A DNA stretch of 8,735 nucleotides from Fidelibacterota bacterium (GCA_002707765.1 PANV01000004.1:11190-19924), one strand, 5' to 3'. Shown: positions 1 through 6,104, numbered from the stretch's first letter. Translations and numbers: made by a program. The notes: generated from the sequence alone by a model not told the origin.

Positions 1-91
1 TAGTGATATTATTTCCATATATTTTAATATCTTTGATAACATCAGATAATAAAAAAGAAAAGAAAATGTGTATAAGTAAATATTTTGCCAT
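1..91 (-). CDS. Partial exported protein, N-terminus only; probable POTRA/Omp85 (BamA-like) outer-membrane protein
   Basis: Reading the minus strand from ATG at 91-89, the frame stays open to the window edge, giving 30 residues. They begin MAKYLLIHIFFSFLLS, a short basic start and hydrophobic stretch typical of a signal peptide, followed by DVIKDIKIYGNNIT. The pattern V-I-x-x-I-x-I-x-G-N-x-x-T is the classic first strand of a POTRA domain, as found at the mature N-terminus of BamA, TamA and other Omp85 proteins. If so, the product would be an outer-membrane barrel protein with periplasmic POTRA domains. The start is directly preceded by a U-tract and hairpin. The G-rich 3' flank of that hairpin (minus-strand AAAGGGGG, about 8 bases before ATG) could act as the ribosome site. 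Only 30 residues are visible, so the frame is likely but the family is a motif-based inference. Confidence 0.55.
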   Translation of the reverse strand, partial: MAKYLLIHIFFSFLLSDVIKDIKIYGNNIT

Positions 92-130
92 AAAAAAAAC
101 CCCCTTTAAAATATTATATTAAAGGGGGTT
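92..130 (-). terminator. Strong Rho-independent terminator after the 75-residue protein gene
   Basis: A near-perfect 12-base-pair stem pairs 98-109 with 119-130 around a 9-base loop, and includes five consecutive G:C pairs. On the minus strand it is followed by eight U (92-99). It lies about 30 bases past the stop of the small repeat-protein gene, so it should end that transcript. The U-tract touches the ATG of the next minus-strand gene (91), so the same element may also control entry into that gene. Confidence 0.85.
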
Positions 131-159
131 AATTAGTTTTCAGCTAATTTAAGACTAGA

Positions 160-387
160 TTACTTTCTGCCTCTAGCCATTTTAGCTCTAGATACATCAC
201 CGTCTTTGTCAATGAAGTATAGGTATCCTGATTCTCTTTTTACACCAGCTTCACCAACCATTTTTTTATCACCACCTTTATCGCTACCTCTAGCCATTCT
301 TGATGCCCAAACATTACCATCTTTACCTAAGTAATATAGGTAACCTTTTTCTTTTTGTACACCTGTTTTTGCGACTTTATCTGCCAT
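160..387 (-). CDS. Small basic protein with two GYLY(Y/F) repeats, function unknown
   Basis: This 75-residue, Lys/Arg/Gly-rich protein has no signal peptide or membrane segment. It consists almost entirely of two copies of a 30-residue unit, residues 5-34 and 44-73, joined by a short Gly/Lys linker. Each unit reads roughly V-x-x-x-G-V-x-(K/R)-E-x-G-Y-L-Y-(Y/F)-(L/I)-x-K-D-G-(N/D)-V, followed by a Ser/Arg/Lys stretch and M-A-R-G. The aromatic GYLYF core followed by K-D-G suggests small beta hairpins, but I know no assigned function; nucleic-acid binding is conceivable from the charge alone. Expression signals are unusually good for this window: minus-strand AGGAG (396-400) lies 8 bases before ATG, a sigma70-like promoter is upstream and a strong terminator downstream. 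It is therefore probably a short, abundant, monocistronic transcript. Reality of the gene is well supported; its role is unknown. Confidence 0.88.
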   Translation of the reverse strand: MADKVAKTGVQKEKGYLYYLGKDGNVWASRMARGSDKGGDKKMVGEAGVKRESGYLYFIDKDGDVSRAKMARGRK

Positions 388-395
388 AATTACGT

Positions 396-400
396 CTCCT
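396..400 (-). promoter_or_regulatory. Strong Shine-Dalgarno site of the 75-residue protein
   Basis: Minus-strand AGGAG lies 8 bases before ATG 387. It is one of only two clear SD sequences in the window and fixes this start. Confidence 0.75.
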
Positions 401-440
401 TCTATTATATTAATATATATCTTAAAAAAAATTGCATATA

Positions 441-469
441 ATTCTAGTGATTTCTCTTCATAAAAACAA
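441..469 (-). promoter_or_regulatory. Putative sigma70-like promoter for the 75-residue protein
   Basis: On the minus strand, TTGTTT (464-469) and TAGAAT (441-446) are separated by exactly 17 bases, with four and five matches to the -35 and -10 consensus. Transcription would start near 434 and leave a leader of about 45 bases containing the AGGAG site. In such AT-rich DNA, chance matches are common. Confidence 0.4.
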
Positions 470-494
470 GATAAATTATAAGAATTTGATAGAT

Positions 495-1136
495 TTATCT
501 ATTTTTTTCATAATTCATCATAACTATTTTAAATTCTTCAAGGCTTGAGCATTGAAAAAAATCAAACAATTTAATACTATCTTTTATGGTGATTGATGGT
601 TTGAATCCATAATTATGACCAGGTAGAATTAGTGTTTCGGTATTTAGCATCAAAATTTTTTTATAAATACTATTATATAAATCATTTATATTGCTTTGCT
701 TACCTACTACTCTTCCAGTACGGCTTACAAACATTGTATCGCCAGTAAATAAATATTTATTTTTTTTATTCCAATAGCATACACTATCTGAGAAATGGCC
801 AGGTGTATGTAGGGTTGTTAAAACAATTTCACCAATATTAATTATTTCATTATCAATTAAACCTATATAGTCTTCTTTTAGATTAATAGAATTATGAAAA
901 CTATAAATCATTAAATTAGAAAAAACATTCTTATAATCATTCAAATATGTAATATGATCATGATGTGTATGAGTAATAAGAATTTTGGATAGAATTAAAT
1001 TACGTGATTCAATAGATTCTAAGATTTCCAATGGTTCAGTTGAAGGGTCAATAACTGCGGCTAATTTTGTCTTTTCACACCAAATTAAGTATGAAAAATT
1101 TTTATCAAAACCACCTAAGAAAGATTTAACTTTCAT
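495..1136 (-). CDS. Metallo-beta-lactamase-fold hydrolase, glyoxalase II / persulfide dioxygenase-like
   Basis: This 213-residue soluble protein is close to the usual length for compact glyoxalase-II-like enzymes. The metal-binding set is visible in order: T-H-T-H-H-D-H at residues 55-61, H114 in T-P-G-H, D133 in T-G-D-T-M-F, and H174 in L-P-G-H-N-Y. GDTMF followed by S-R-T-G-R resembles the GD(T/A)LF...GR signature of hydroxyacylglutathione hydrolases and ETHE1-type persulfide dioxygenases. It probably hydrolyses a thioester or oxidises a persulfide with a Zn/Fe centre in the cytoplasm; the exact substrate cannot be told. It lacks the large C-terminal substrate domain of classical GloB. The start ATG overlaps the stop of the upstream alpha/beta hydrolase (ATGA), indicating translational coupling and perhaps a shared pathway. 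The gene ends in TAA without an obvious hairpin. Confidence 0.9.
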   Translation of the reverse strand: MKVKSFLGGFDKNFSYLIWCEKTKLAAVIDPSTEPLEILESIESRNLILSKILITHTHHDHITYLNDYKNVFSNLMIYSFHNSINLKEDYIGLIDNEIINIGEIVLTTLHTPGHFSDSVCYWNKKNKYLFTGDTMFVSRTGRVVGKQSNINDLYNSIYKKILMLNTETLILPGHNYGFKPSITIKDSIKLFDFFQCSSLEEFKIVMMNYEKNR

Positions 1137-2230
1137 AAATTATATTTAATATAATCTGCATTGAATTTAATGAGTTTCAAAAATTCTTTGATTTTAAAAA
1201 ATATTCCTCTGTTGGTTGATATTTCTTTATGTTCATATAAAAAGGATATAAGTAGAGTACTATTTTTTAAACTTTGATGTAGAAAAGTAGACTCTGTAAA
1301 TGGAACCATAGAATCATTTGCTCCATGCATGATGAATACTTTATTGTTAATTTGATCAATCCAATTTTTAGGAGAAATAAATTCTAATAAATCTTTATTA
1401 GTTTTAATCATTTGATTGATTATTAAATGCATTTTTTTAGTGACTTTACCATCAAGAATATTAGAAATTAATATTTTTTCTTTTGAATTATCATCCATTT
1501 TATTTAATTCCTTTTCAACGACATCATGCTCATCTTTAATTCGGTGATGAAGTATTTTTTTAATTTGTTTTGTATTTAGCTCTGATTTTATTGTATCAAT
1601 AAAATTATAAAAGAGTACAATGGGACCCCACTCATGTGGTTTAATATTAAAATTTTTATTATTAAATTTAATCTGACCAGTTATAAAAAAATCTAATGCT
1701 GTATCTATAGAAAAATAAGTTCCGTACGACAAAATAGATTTTGGTTTAGGATTTTGCATTTTTTTATTTAATGTAGCTTTTAAAAGTGATGCTCCCCCAT
1801 AGCTCAAACCAATAATCATAATATCATCTCTGAATCCAATTTTATTTTTTACTAACTCTTGATAACAGTGTGCAAACCAATTTACATTATCTTTATTCAG
1901 AATTAGATTTTTCAATGATGGAACTCTCGGTAAATATACATTGTAGCCAATTTTTCTTAGTGAATCTCCTAGCATCATCATTCCAGGGTGCTTTTCAGCA
2001 TAAGGAGATGCTCCTGGAAAAATTATAATAGATTGATTCTTTTTATTCTGCGAATGAAAGATTCTTACAATTGTTTTATTTTGATTAAGGCCAATATAAT
2101 GTTCATCAGAAAATTTTAAAGAAGGAATTTTTGAATCTTTAAAAGAAGCCAAGTAATAAACATATTTGGTTGCCTGTATGTAAGATTTAATGATTTTAAT
2201 CATTTTATAATTTACATTATTTATTAACAT
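1133..2230 (-). CDS. Alpha/beta hydrolase of unknown substrate
   Basis: This 365-residue protein has no clear signal peptide. An alpha/beta-hydrolase core is visible: strand and oxyanion region I-I-I-F-P-G-A (residues 68-74), nucleophile elbow G-L-S-Y-G-G with Ser143, acid Asp306 in M-H-G-A-N-D, and a probable catalytic His334 in Y-E-H-K-E. The lid between about 190 and 290 is long, helical and charged. The family includes esterases, lipases and dienelactone-hydrolase-like enzymes; nothing fixes the substrate. It overlaps the downstream metallo-hydrolase by 4 bases, so the two hydrolases form an operon. The start is uncertain: neither ATG 2230 nor the in-frame ATG 2203 (Met10) has an SD sequence, and ATG 2230 lies only 12 bases beyond the tRNA terminator stem. 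Expression may depend on read-through or a leaderless transcript. Confidence 0.88.
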   Translation of the reverse strand: MLINNVNYKMIKIIKSYIQATKYVYYLASFKDSKIPSLKFSDEHYIGLNQNKTIVRIFHSQNKKNQSIIIFPGASPYAEKHPGMMMLGDSLRKIGYNVYLPRVPSLKNLILNKDNVNWFAHCYQELVKNKIGFRDDIMIIGLSYGGASLLKATLNKKMQNPKPKSILSYGTYFSIDTALDFFITGQIKFNNKNFNIKPHEWGPIVLFYNFIDTIKSELNTKQIKKILHHRIKDEHDVVEKELNKMDDNSKEKILISNILDGKVTKKMHLIINQMIKTNKDLLEFISPKNWIDQINNKVFIMHGANDSMVPFTESTFLHQSLKNSTLLISFLYEHKEISTNRGIFFKIKEFLKLIKFNADYIKYNL

Positions 2231-2242
2231 TCTAGTTAAAAT

Positions 2243-2275
2243 AAAAAATGCTCAGAAAAATTCTGAGCATTTTTT
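2243..2275 (-). terminator. Rho-independent terminator after tRNA-Glu (structurally bidirectional)
   Basis: A perfect 15-base-pair inverted repeat pairs 2243-2257 with 2261-2275 around a 3-base loop, with the G/C-containing core TGCTCAGAA / TTCTGAGCA. On the minus strand it begins one base after the tRNA 3' end and runs into a U-rich stretch. It is flanked by A and T runs, so it could also work on the plus strand, though no plus-strand gene ends here. Confidence 0.85.
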
Positions 2276-2276
2276 G

Positions 2277-2348
2277 TAGCCCGTAGGAGAATCGAACTCC
2301 TGTTACAGAGATGAAAACCCTGGGTCCTAACCACTAGACGAACGGGCC
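2277..2348 (-). tRNA. trnE: tRNA-Glu, anticodon UUC
   Basis: The minus strand folds into a complete 72-base cloverleaf. The acceptor stem GGCCCGT pairs with ACGGGCT (one G:U at the end). The D-arm contains TCTAGTGGTTAGGA, as in typical bacterial tRNA-Glu. The anticodon stem CAGGG/CTCTG encloses loop TTTTCAT with anticodon TTC, and the T-arm GGAG-TTCGATT-CTCC is intact. The discriminator is A and the 3' CCA is not encoded, so CCA must be added by nucleotidyltransferase. A strong terminator follows immediately, and no other tRNA is in the window. Confidence 0.96.
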
Positions 2349-2362
2349 AAAATCGACAATTA

Positions 2363-2391
2363 ATTTAAATTAATTATTAGATTTTTTACAA
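2363..2391 (-). promoter_or_regulatory. Possible promoter of tRNA-Glu
   Basis: Minus-strand TTGTAA (2386-2391) and TTAAAT (2363-2368) have a 17-base spacer, placing a start site about 10 bases before the mature tRNA 5' end. The matches are moderate. The 67-base gap 2349-2415 must also carry the plus-strand promoter of the divergent oxidase gene; a weak TCGACA (2353-2358) is present. Confidence 0.3.
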
Positions 2392-2415
2392 TAGTATTTT
2401 ATAAATTTATTCCAA

Positions 2416-4008
2416 ATGACAAACAGATTAAAATTTAGTAATAAGTATATAATAGGTAATGTTGGTATTATTAATAAATTATCTCCAGAATTAAATTTTT
2501 CGGAGCTAAATAAATTTTTTGATATTCAATGTAAAATAGACTCAAGCATAGATTTTGATATTATTAGACCATTTACTCGAGATTGGTCAAATATCCAAGG
2601 AGAAGCTCAGTTGCTTGTGAGACCTCAAACCAATGAACAAGCTGCATTAATTTTACGAACTTGTTCACAATTAAGTATACCGATTACTTTTTCAGCAGGC
2701 CAAACAAATTTAACAGGAAGTGCTACACCCCAAAAAGGAGTAATTTTTTCAACAAAAAATTTGAATAAAAAAATTTTTTCTGTTAATTCGAAAAAAAAAT
2801 ATGTACAAACAACCGTTAGTATGCCTTTAGAAAAAATGAGAAATAAAATTTTAGAGCAAACCCAAAATACACTTTATTATCCTGTTGATCCAACTAGTCG
2901 AAATGATGCATTAGTTGGCGGTACATTATCTTGCAACGCATCTGGATTTATTCCAGGTAATAAAGGAGCCACGCGGTATTGGGTAGATGAAATTGAATTT
3001 ATGTTAATTAATGGATTTAGTTTAATGATTAAAAGAGGAGACTATATTTCAATTGATGGCAAGTTTATTTTAGATTGTGATGGCCGTACTTTTATAATTG
3101 ATATACCTAGATATAAAAGACCAAATATTAAAAATGCTAGCGGACCATATTCTTCAATGGAATCAGAAATTGATTTTATTGATTTAATTATTGGGAGTGA
3201 AGGCATTTTTGGACTGATAACTCAATGTAAATTTAATTTAGCTGATAAACCAAAAAATTTTTTAGATTTATTTTTACGTTTAAATAATGAGAATCAGGCA
3301 ATAAGAATATACCAGTTTTTATTTAATGAGTTCAATGGTGATATGAGCCAATTATCTGCCCTAGAATATTTTGGACATAATTGTCAAAAGTATATGAAGA
3401 ATAAAGAATTTTTATTTTCAAACTCAAAGGAAGTAGGACTTTATATTCAAATTCCTATTTTTAGAGGAAGTATTTCGTCAAAATCTCATGAGTGGTCAAA
3501 ATTATTATTAAAATTTGATTCATCAATAGACTTATCATCAATTAATGTATTAAATGATTCCAATCATTGGAAAAAGTTTTTTGAGGCGAGACATTCTATG
3601 CCTGATAATGCATTACTTGAAACTAAAAAACTTGGAGGAATTAGCATTATAACTGATACAATAGTTCCTCCCAAAAACTTCAAAAAATATTTATTAAAAA
3701 TTCATAGAAAACTTCAATTTCATAATATTGAGTACTTATTATTTGGACATTTGGGAGATTGTCATTTACATTTTCATTTAATTCCCGAAGAACATCAGCA
3801 ACAATTAGCATTTGAAGTTTATGATTACATGGTAGATTTATCAGCAAAATTAGGAGGAGTTTATTCAGCAGAACATGGAACTGGGAAAAGAAAAATAAAC
3901 GATTTTAAAAAATGTTATGGTAAAAATGCCGTTACAATGTTAAAAAATACAAAATCTGGATTTGATCCTCAATTTTTACTCAACAACGGAAATATATTTG
4001 TGAATTAG
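2416..4008 (+). CDS. FAD-linked oxidase, GlcD / D-lactate dehydrogenase-like
   Basis: This 530-residue soluble flavoprotein has the two-part architecture of the vanillyl-alcohol-oxidase/GlcD superfamily. The FAD-binding PCMH-type domain spans about residues 45-280: L-V-R-P-Q-T-N-E-Q near 67-75, S-A-G-Q-T-N-L-T-G near 93-101 (the usual GGGT-LTG loop), Y-P-V-D-P-T-S near 155-161, G-G-T-L-S-C-N-A-S-G near 168-177, and I-I-G-S-E-G-I-F-G near 258-266. The C-terminal FAD-oxidase domain follows, with G-H-L-G-D-C-H-L-H-F-H at 444-454 (counterpart of HIGDGNLH, probable metal/substrate site) and A-E-H-G-T-G-K-R-K near 485-493. Relatives oxidise 2-hydroxy acids such as glycolate or D-lactate; the substrate here is open. 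No Fe-S domain is attached. There is no SD sequence before ATG 2416. The stop overlaps the stop of the opposing gene by 4 bases. Confidence 0.92.
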   Translation: MTNRLKFSNKYIIGNVGIINKLSPELNFSELNKFFDIQCKIDSSIDFDIIRPFTRDWSNIQGEAQLLVRPQTNEQAALILRTCSQLSIPITFSAGQTNLTGSATPQKGVIFSTKNLNKKIFSVNSKKKYVQTTVSMPLEKMRNKILEQTQNTLYYPVDPTSRNDALVGGTLSCNASGFIPGNKGATRYWVDEIEFMLINGFSLMIKRGDYISIDGKFILDCDGRTFIIDIPRYKRPNIKNASGPYSSMESEIDFIDLIIGSEGIFGLITQCKFNLADKPKNFLDLFLRLNNENQAIRIYQFLFNEFNGDMSQLSALEYFGHNCQKYMKNKEFLFSNSKEVGLYIQIPIFRGSISSKSHEWSKLLLKFDSSIDLSSINVLNDSNHWKKFFEARHSMPDNALLETKKLGGISIITDTIVPPKNFKKYLLKIHRKLQFHNIEYLLFGHLGDCHLHFHLIPEEHQQQLAFEVYDYMVDLSAKLGGVYSAEHGTGKRKINDFKKCYGKNAVTMLKNTKSGFDPQFLLNNGNIFVN

Positions 4009-5021
4009 GAATTTATAAATTTTTCTTTTTGAGAGATGTAATATTTATTTTCAGGTTTTAGGTCAATAGCCTGTTGAATACATTTAATGGCTTCATCAAC
4101 TTTACCTGATTTCCATAAGACTTCTGCTTTGGTATCAAGAAGGTTGGGATACTGTTCATTTTTTTTTTCAATAAGTTCTAACGCCTCATTAATTTTTAGT
4201 AGAGCAACTTCTAAATCAATATTTAATTCAGACATTCTCCATGCAAAACTGTTTAAAAAATTATAACTTGTATCTAATTTTTTTAAATATTTATTATATA
4301 ATTCAATTTCTTCGAAATTCATCTGTTGAGATTTATAATAATTAATAAGCTCGAAAACTGCAATTTCAACATTATCACTATATGGATTTTCATTAAGATA
4401 TTCAAGAATTAATGCAGTATTATTTTTTTGAATCGACAAAATAGCAAGACTATATTTTGAGTTATCATAATCTGATTTGGATACATTTGAAGAATTTAGT
4501 AGTTGTTTATATAGCGATATTGCTTTATCAACTTCATTTTTTTCTTTGTATTTATTGGCAAGTGCAAATAAAATTTCTGAAGAGTGATTATTTTTATTAT
4601 ATTCATCTAAATAATAGGTAAAAGTATTTTTCCCATTAAGGATATTTTGCATTTTGATTATAAATTCATAATCTGGAAGAAAACCTGAGATTCTATCTAA
4701 CTCGTTACCGTTTGAATCTAAAAATAAAATTAAAGGGTATCCTGTGCCATTAAAACGATTAAATAGAGGTATTCCATATTCAGTTTCAGCATTTATTTTT
4801 AGACTTATAAAATTATTTTTTGCTAAATTAATAATTTCTTTATCTTTGAACGTTGATGCTTCCAGCATTTTACATGGACCTCACCAAGTTGCATACAAGT
4901 ATAGCATAATTGGTTTGTTGTAATCGACAACCGCTTCATCAAATGTTAAATCATCCCATTGAAAATCATAACTTGCACAACTCAAAATTAAAATAAGAGC
5001 TGTAAAAATAATTTTTTTCAT
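4005..5021 (-). CDS. Selenoprotein: thioredoxin-like lipoprotein with Sec-Gly-Pro-Cys active site and TPR domain
   Basis: Read from ATG 5021 with one in-frame TGA (4883-4881) decoded as selenocysteine, this gives 338 residues. Residues 1-15 form a lipoprotein signal (MKKIIFTALILILSC, lipobox I-L-S-C, Cys15). A thioredoxin-like domain covers about 22-130: hydrophobic strand P-I-M-L-Y-L-Y-A-T (37-45), then W46-U47-G48-P49-C50-K51, and the cis-Pro region T-G-Y-P-L (Pro96). The TGA sits exactly where thioredoxins have the first Cys of WCGPC. A Tyr-rich linker and TPR-like helices follow, clearest at about 148-177 and 291-325. Probable role: an envelope-anchored thiol/disulfide or peroxide-linked redox protein using a selenolate nucleophile and Cys50 as resolving residue. 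The ATG directly follows the stop of the isomerase gene (TAA-ATG), so translation is coupled. Open frames begin again only at Met52 (4868), after the active site, so ordinary annotation would truncate it. Alternatives: nonsense mutation or sequencing error. Confidence 0.85.
4850..4875 (-). promoter_or_regulatory. Candidate bacterial SECIS element for the in-frame UGA
   Basis: On the minus strand, starting 5 bases after the UGA, AUGU (4875-4872) can pair with ACGU (4853-4850, one G:U). A 3/2 internal loop then leads to AUGC (4868-4865) pairing with GCAU (4859-4856), closed by the apical loop UGGAA (4864-4860). The apical loop begins 16 bases after the UGA and carries G at its second position. 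Known bacterial SECIS hairpins, such as the one in E. coli fdhF, also lie immediately downstream within the coding region, at about this distance and with a G near the start of the loop. The stems are short, so the structure is suggestive rather than proven. Confidence 0.55.
4881..4883 (-). other. In-frame TGA read as selenocysteine (Sec47)
   Basis: The minus-strand triplet is TGA, framed as TGG-TGA-GGT-CCA-TGT-AAA, which is W-*-G-P-C-K. Only the first active-site Cys position is affected and the frame is intact on both sides. TGA serves as an ordinary stop elsewhere in the window (genes ending at 1133 and 8062), which argues against a genome-wide reassignment. Confidence 0.8.
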
Positions 5022-6104
5022 TTAATGCGTATGATTTGGATCACTATGATCATGATCGTGATTATGTGTATCTATAATTTCAACTAATTCAACATCAAAA
5101 ATTAAAGTCGAGTTAGCTGGTATAGGACCTCTAGCACGCTCACCATAAGCTAAATGGGGTGGAATTATTAATTTTGCTTTAGAGCCTACATTTAAGAGTT
5201 GTATGCCCTCTTCCCAACCTTGGATAATTTGTCTTGCACCAAGCATAAATTCTATTGGATTTTTACCAATTGATGAGTCAAACTGTTTTCCATCAATAAA
5301 ATATCCAGTATAGTGCACTTTAACTTTTTGTCCCGGATAGGGGGTATCACCTTGACCTTCTTCTAAAATTGTATAATATAAACCGCTTGCTGTTTGGGTA
5401 GCATCTTTGATAATTTTTTCTAATTTATCTTTATCAGCATTCTCTTTTTCAGCTAATAATTTTTTGGCTTCATCAATTTTATTTTTAAAAACTTCAGCTG
5501 CATTAAAGTTGATAGCAGCATTACCTTCTCTAACAATTTCTATTTTATTTATAATATCATCTTGTTCAATATTGTTTACCACATCTTGCCCATCAACCAC
5601 AACACCAAAAACTGAATGTTTGTTATCAAGCCATGGAGTTGCTTTATGAGTTATAAAAAACTGACTACCGTTTGTACCTGGTCCTGCGTTAGCCATTGAT
5701 AAAATTCCAGGTTTATCGTGTTTTAAATCAGGGTGAAATTCATCCGCAAATTCATAGCCAGGACCTCCTCTGCCAGTTCCAGTTGGATCTCCACCTTGAA
5801 TCATAAAATCTTTAATAACTCTATGAAATTTAATTCCATCATAATAAGGCTCACCTAAATTTTTGGAGTTATTTTCAATTTTACCTTCGGCCAAACCAAC
5901 AAAATTTGCAACTGTCATTGGTGTTTTTTCAAATTCAAGTTCAATGGTTATATCACCTTTTGAAGTACTAATAATTGCATTCATGGAGCCCCCTGTTTTA
6001 CTAACTGTTGCATTAGCATTGTTTGCATCTGTATTTTTTTCATTTTTACAACCACTTATGATAAATAACATCATTGCATAAGTTATTATTTTTTTCATTT
6101 TCAT
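5022..6104 (-). CDS. Peptidyl-prolyl isomerase lipoprotein: cyclophilin-FKBP fusion with His-rich tail
   Basis: From ATG 6104 this encodes 360 residues. Minus-strand AAGAGG (6110-6115), five bases before that ATG, favours it over an ATG at 6128 that would add eight charged residues and overlap the previous gene. A lipoprotein signal ends at S-G-C (Cys19), followed by an Asn/Thr-rich spacer. A cyclophilin domain covers about 42-192: F-H-R-V-I, Q-G-G-D-P-T-G-T-G-R-G-G and G-S-Q-F-F-I-T are all intact. A charged helical linker (about 200-240) leads to an FKBP domain (about 242-344) with V-H-Y-T-G-Y, G-W-E-E-G-I, L-A-Y-G-E-R and I-P-A-N-S-T-L-I-F-D-V-E-L. Both isomerase domains look catalytically complete. 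The last 14 residues contain six His, recalling metal-binding tails such as that of SlyD. Role: envelope chaperone catalysing Xaa-Pro isomerisation. The next gene, the selenothioredoxin, starts at the base after its stop, implying linked roles in folding. Confidence 0.93.
   Translation of the reverse strand: MKMKKIITYAMMLFIISGCKNEKNTDANNANATVSKTGGSMNAIISTSKGDITIELEFEKTPMTVANFVGLAEGKIENNSKNLGEPYYDGIKFHRVIKDFMIQGGDPTGTGRGGPGYEFADEFHPDLKHDKPGILSMANAGPGTNGSQFFITHKATPWLDNKHSVFGVVVDGQDVVNNIEQDDIINKIEIVREGNAAINFNAAEVFKNKIDEAKKLLAEKENADKDKLEKIIKDATQTASGLYYTILEEGQGDTPYPGQKVKVHYTGYFIDGKQFDSSIGKNPIEFMLGARQIIQGWEEGIQLLNVGSKAKLIIPPHLAYGERARGPIPANSTLIFDVELVEIIDTHNHDHDHSDPNHTH

Noticed and set aside
404..409. 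TATAAT on the minus strand close to the 75-residue protein start
   Set aside because: Transcription from it would begin at the ribosome site itself, leaving no usable leader; the TTGTTT/TAGAAT pair farther upstream fits better.
2277..2348. tRNA as an integration (att) site of a mobile element
   Set aside because: No integrase, repeated tRNA 3' end or phage-like gene is seen nearby.
4005..4868. A 287-residue protein starting at the internal Met (4868)
   Set aside because: It would start two residues after the Cys of the thioredoxin active site and lose the signal peptide and first strand. The upstream frame is intact apart from the one TGA.
4881..4883. Nonsense mutation, pseudogene or sequencing error at the TGA
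   Set aside because: Not excluded, but less likely. The stop is TGA rather than TAA/TAG, falls exactly on the redox Cys codon, has a SECIS-like hairpin after it, and the rest of the frame shows no decay.
4881..4883. Genome-wide reassignment of TGA (as Gly or Trp)
   Set aside because: TGA ends genes at 1133 and 8062 and does not occur inside the other clear genes; the motif position calls for Cys/Sec.
5407..5649. Plus-strand open frame inside the isomerase gene
   Set aside because: Antisense shadow of a well-supported gene; low-complexity Ser/Leu-rich translation with no initiation signal.
5863..6081. Plus-strand open frame opposite the isomerase signal peptide and cyclophilin start
   Set aside because: Antisense shadow; its hydrophobicity merely reflects the opposite strand.
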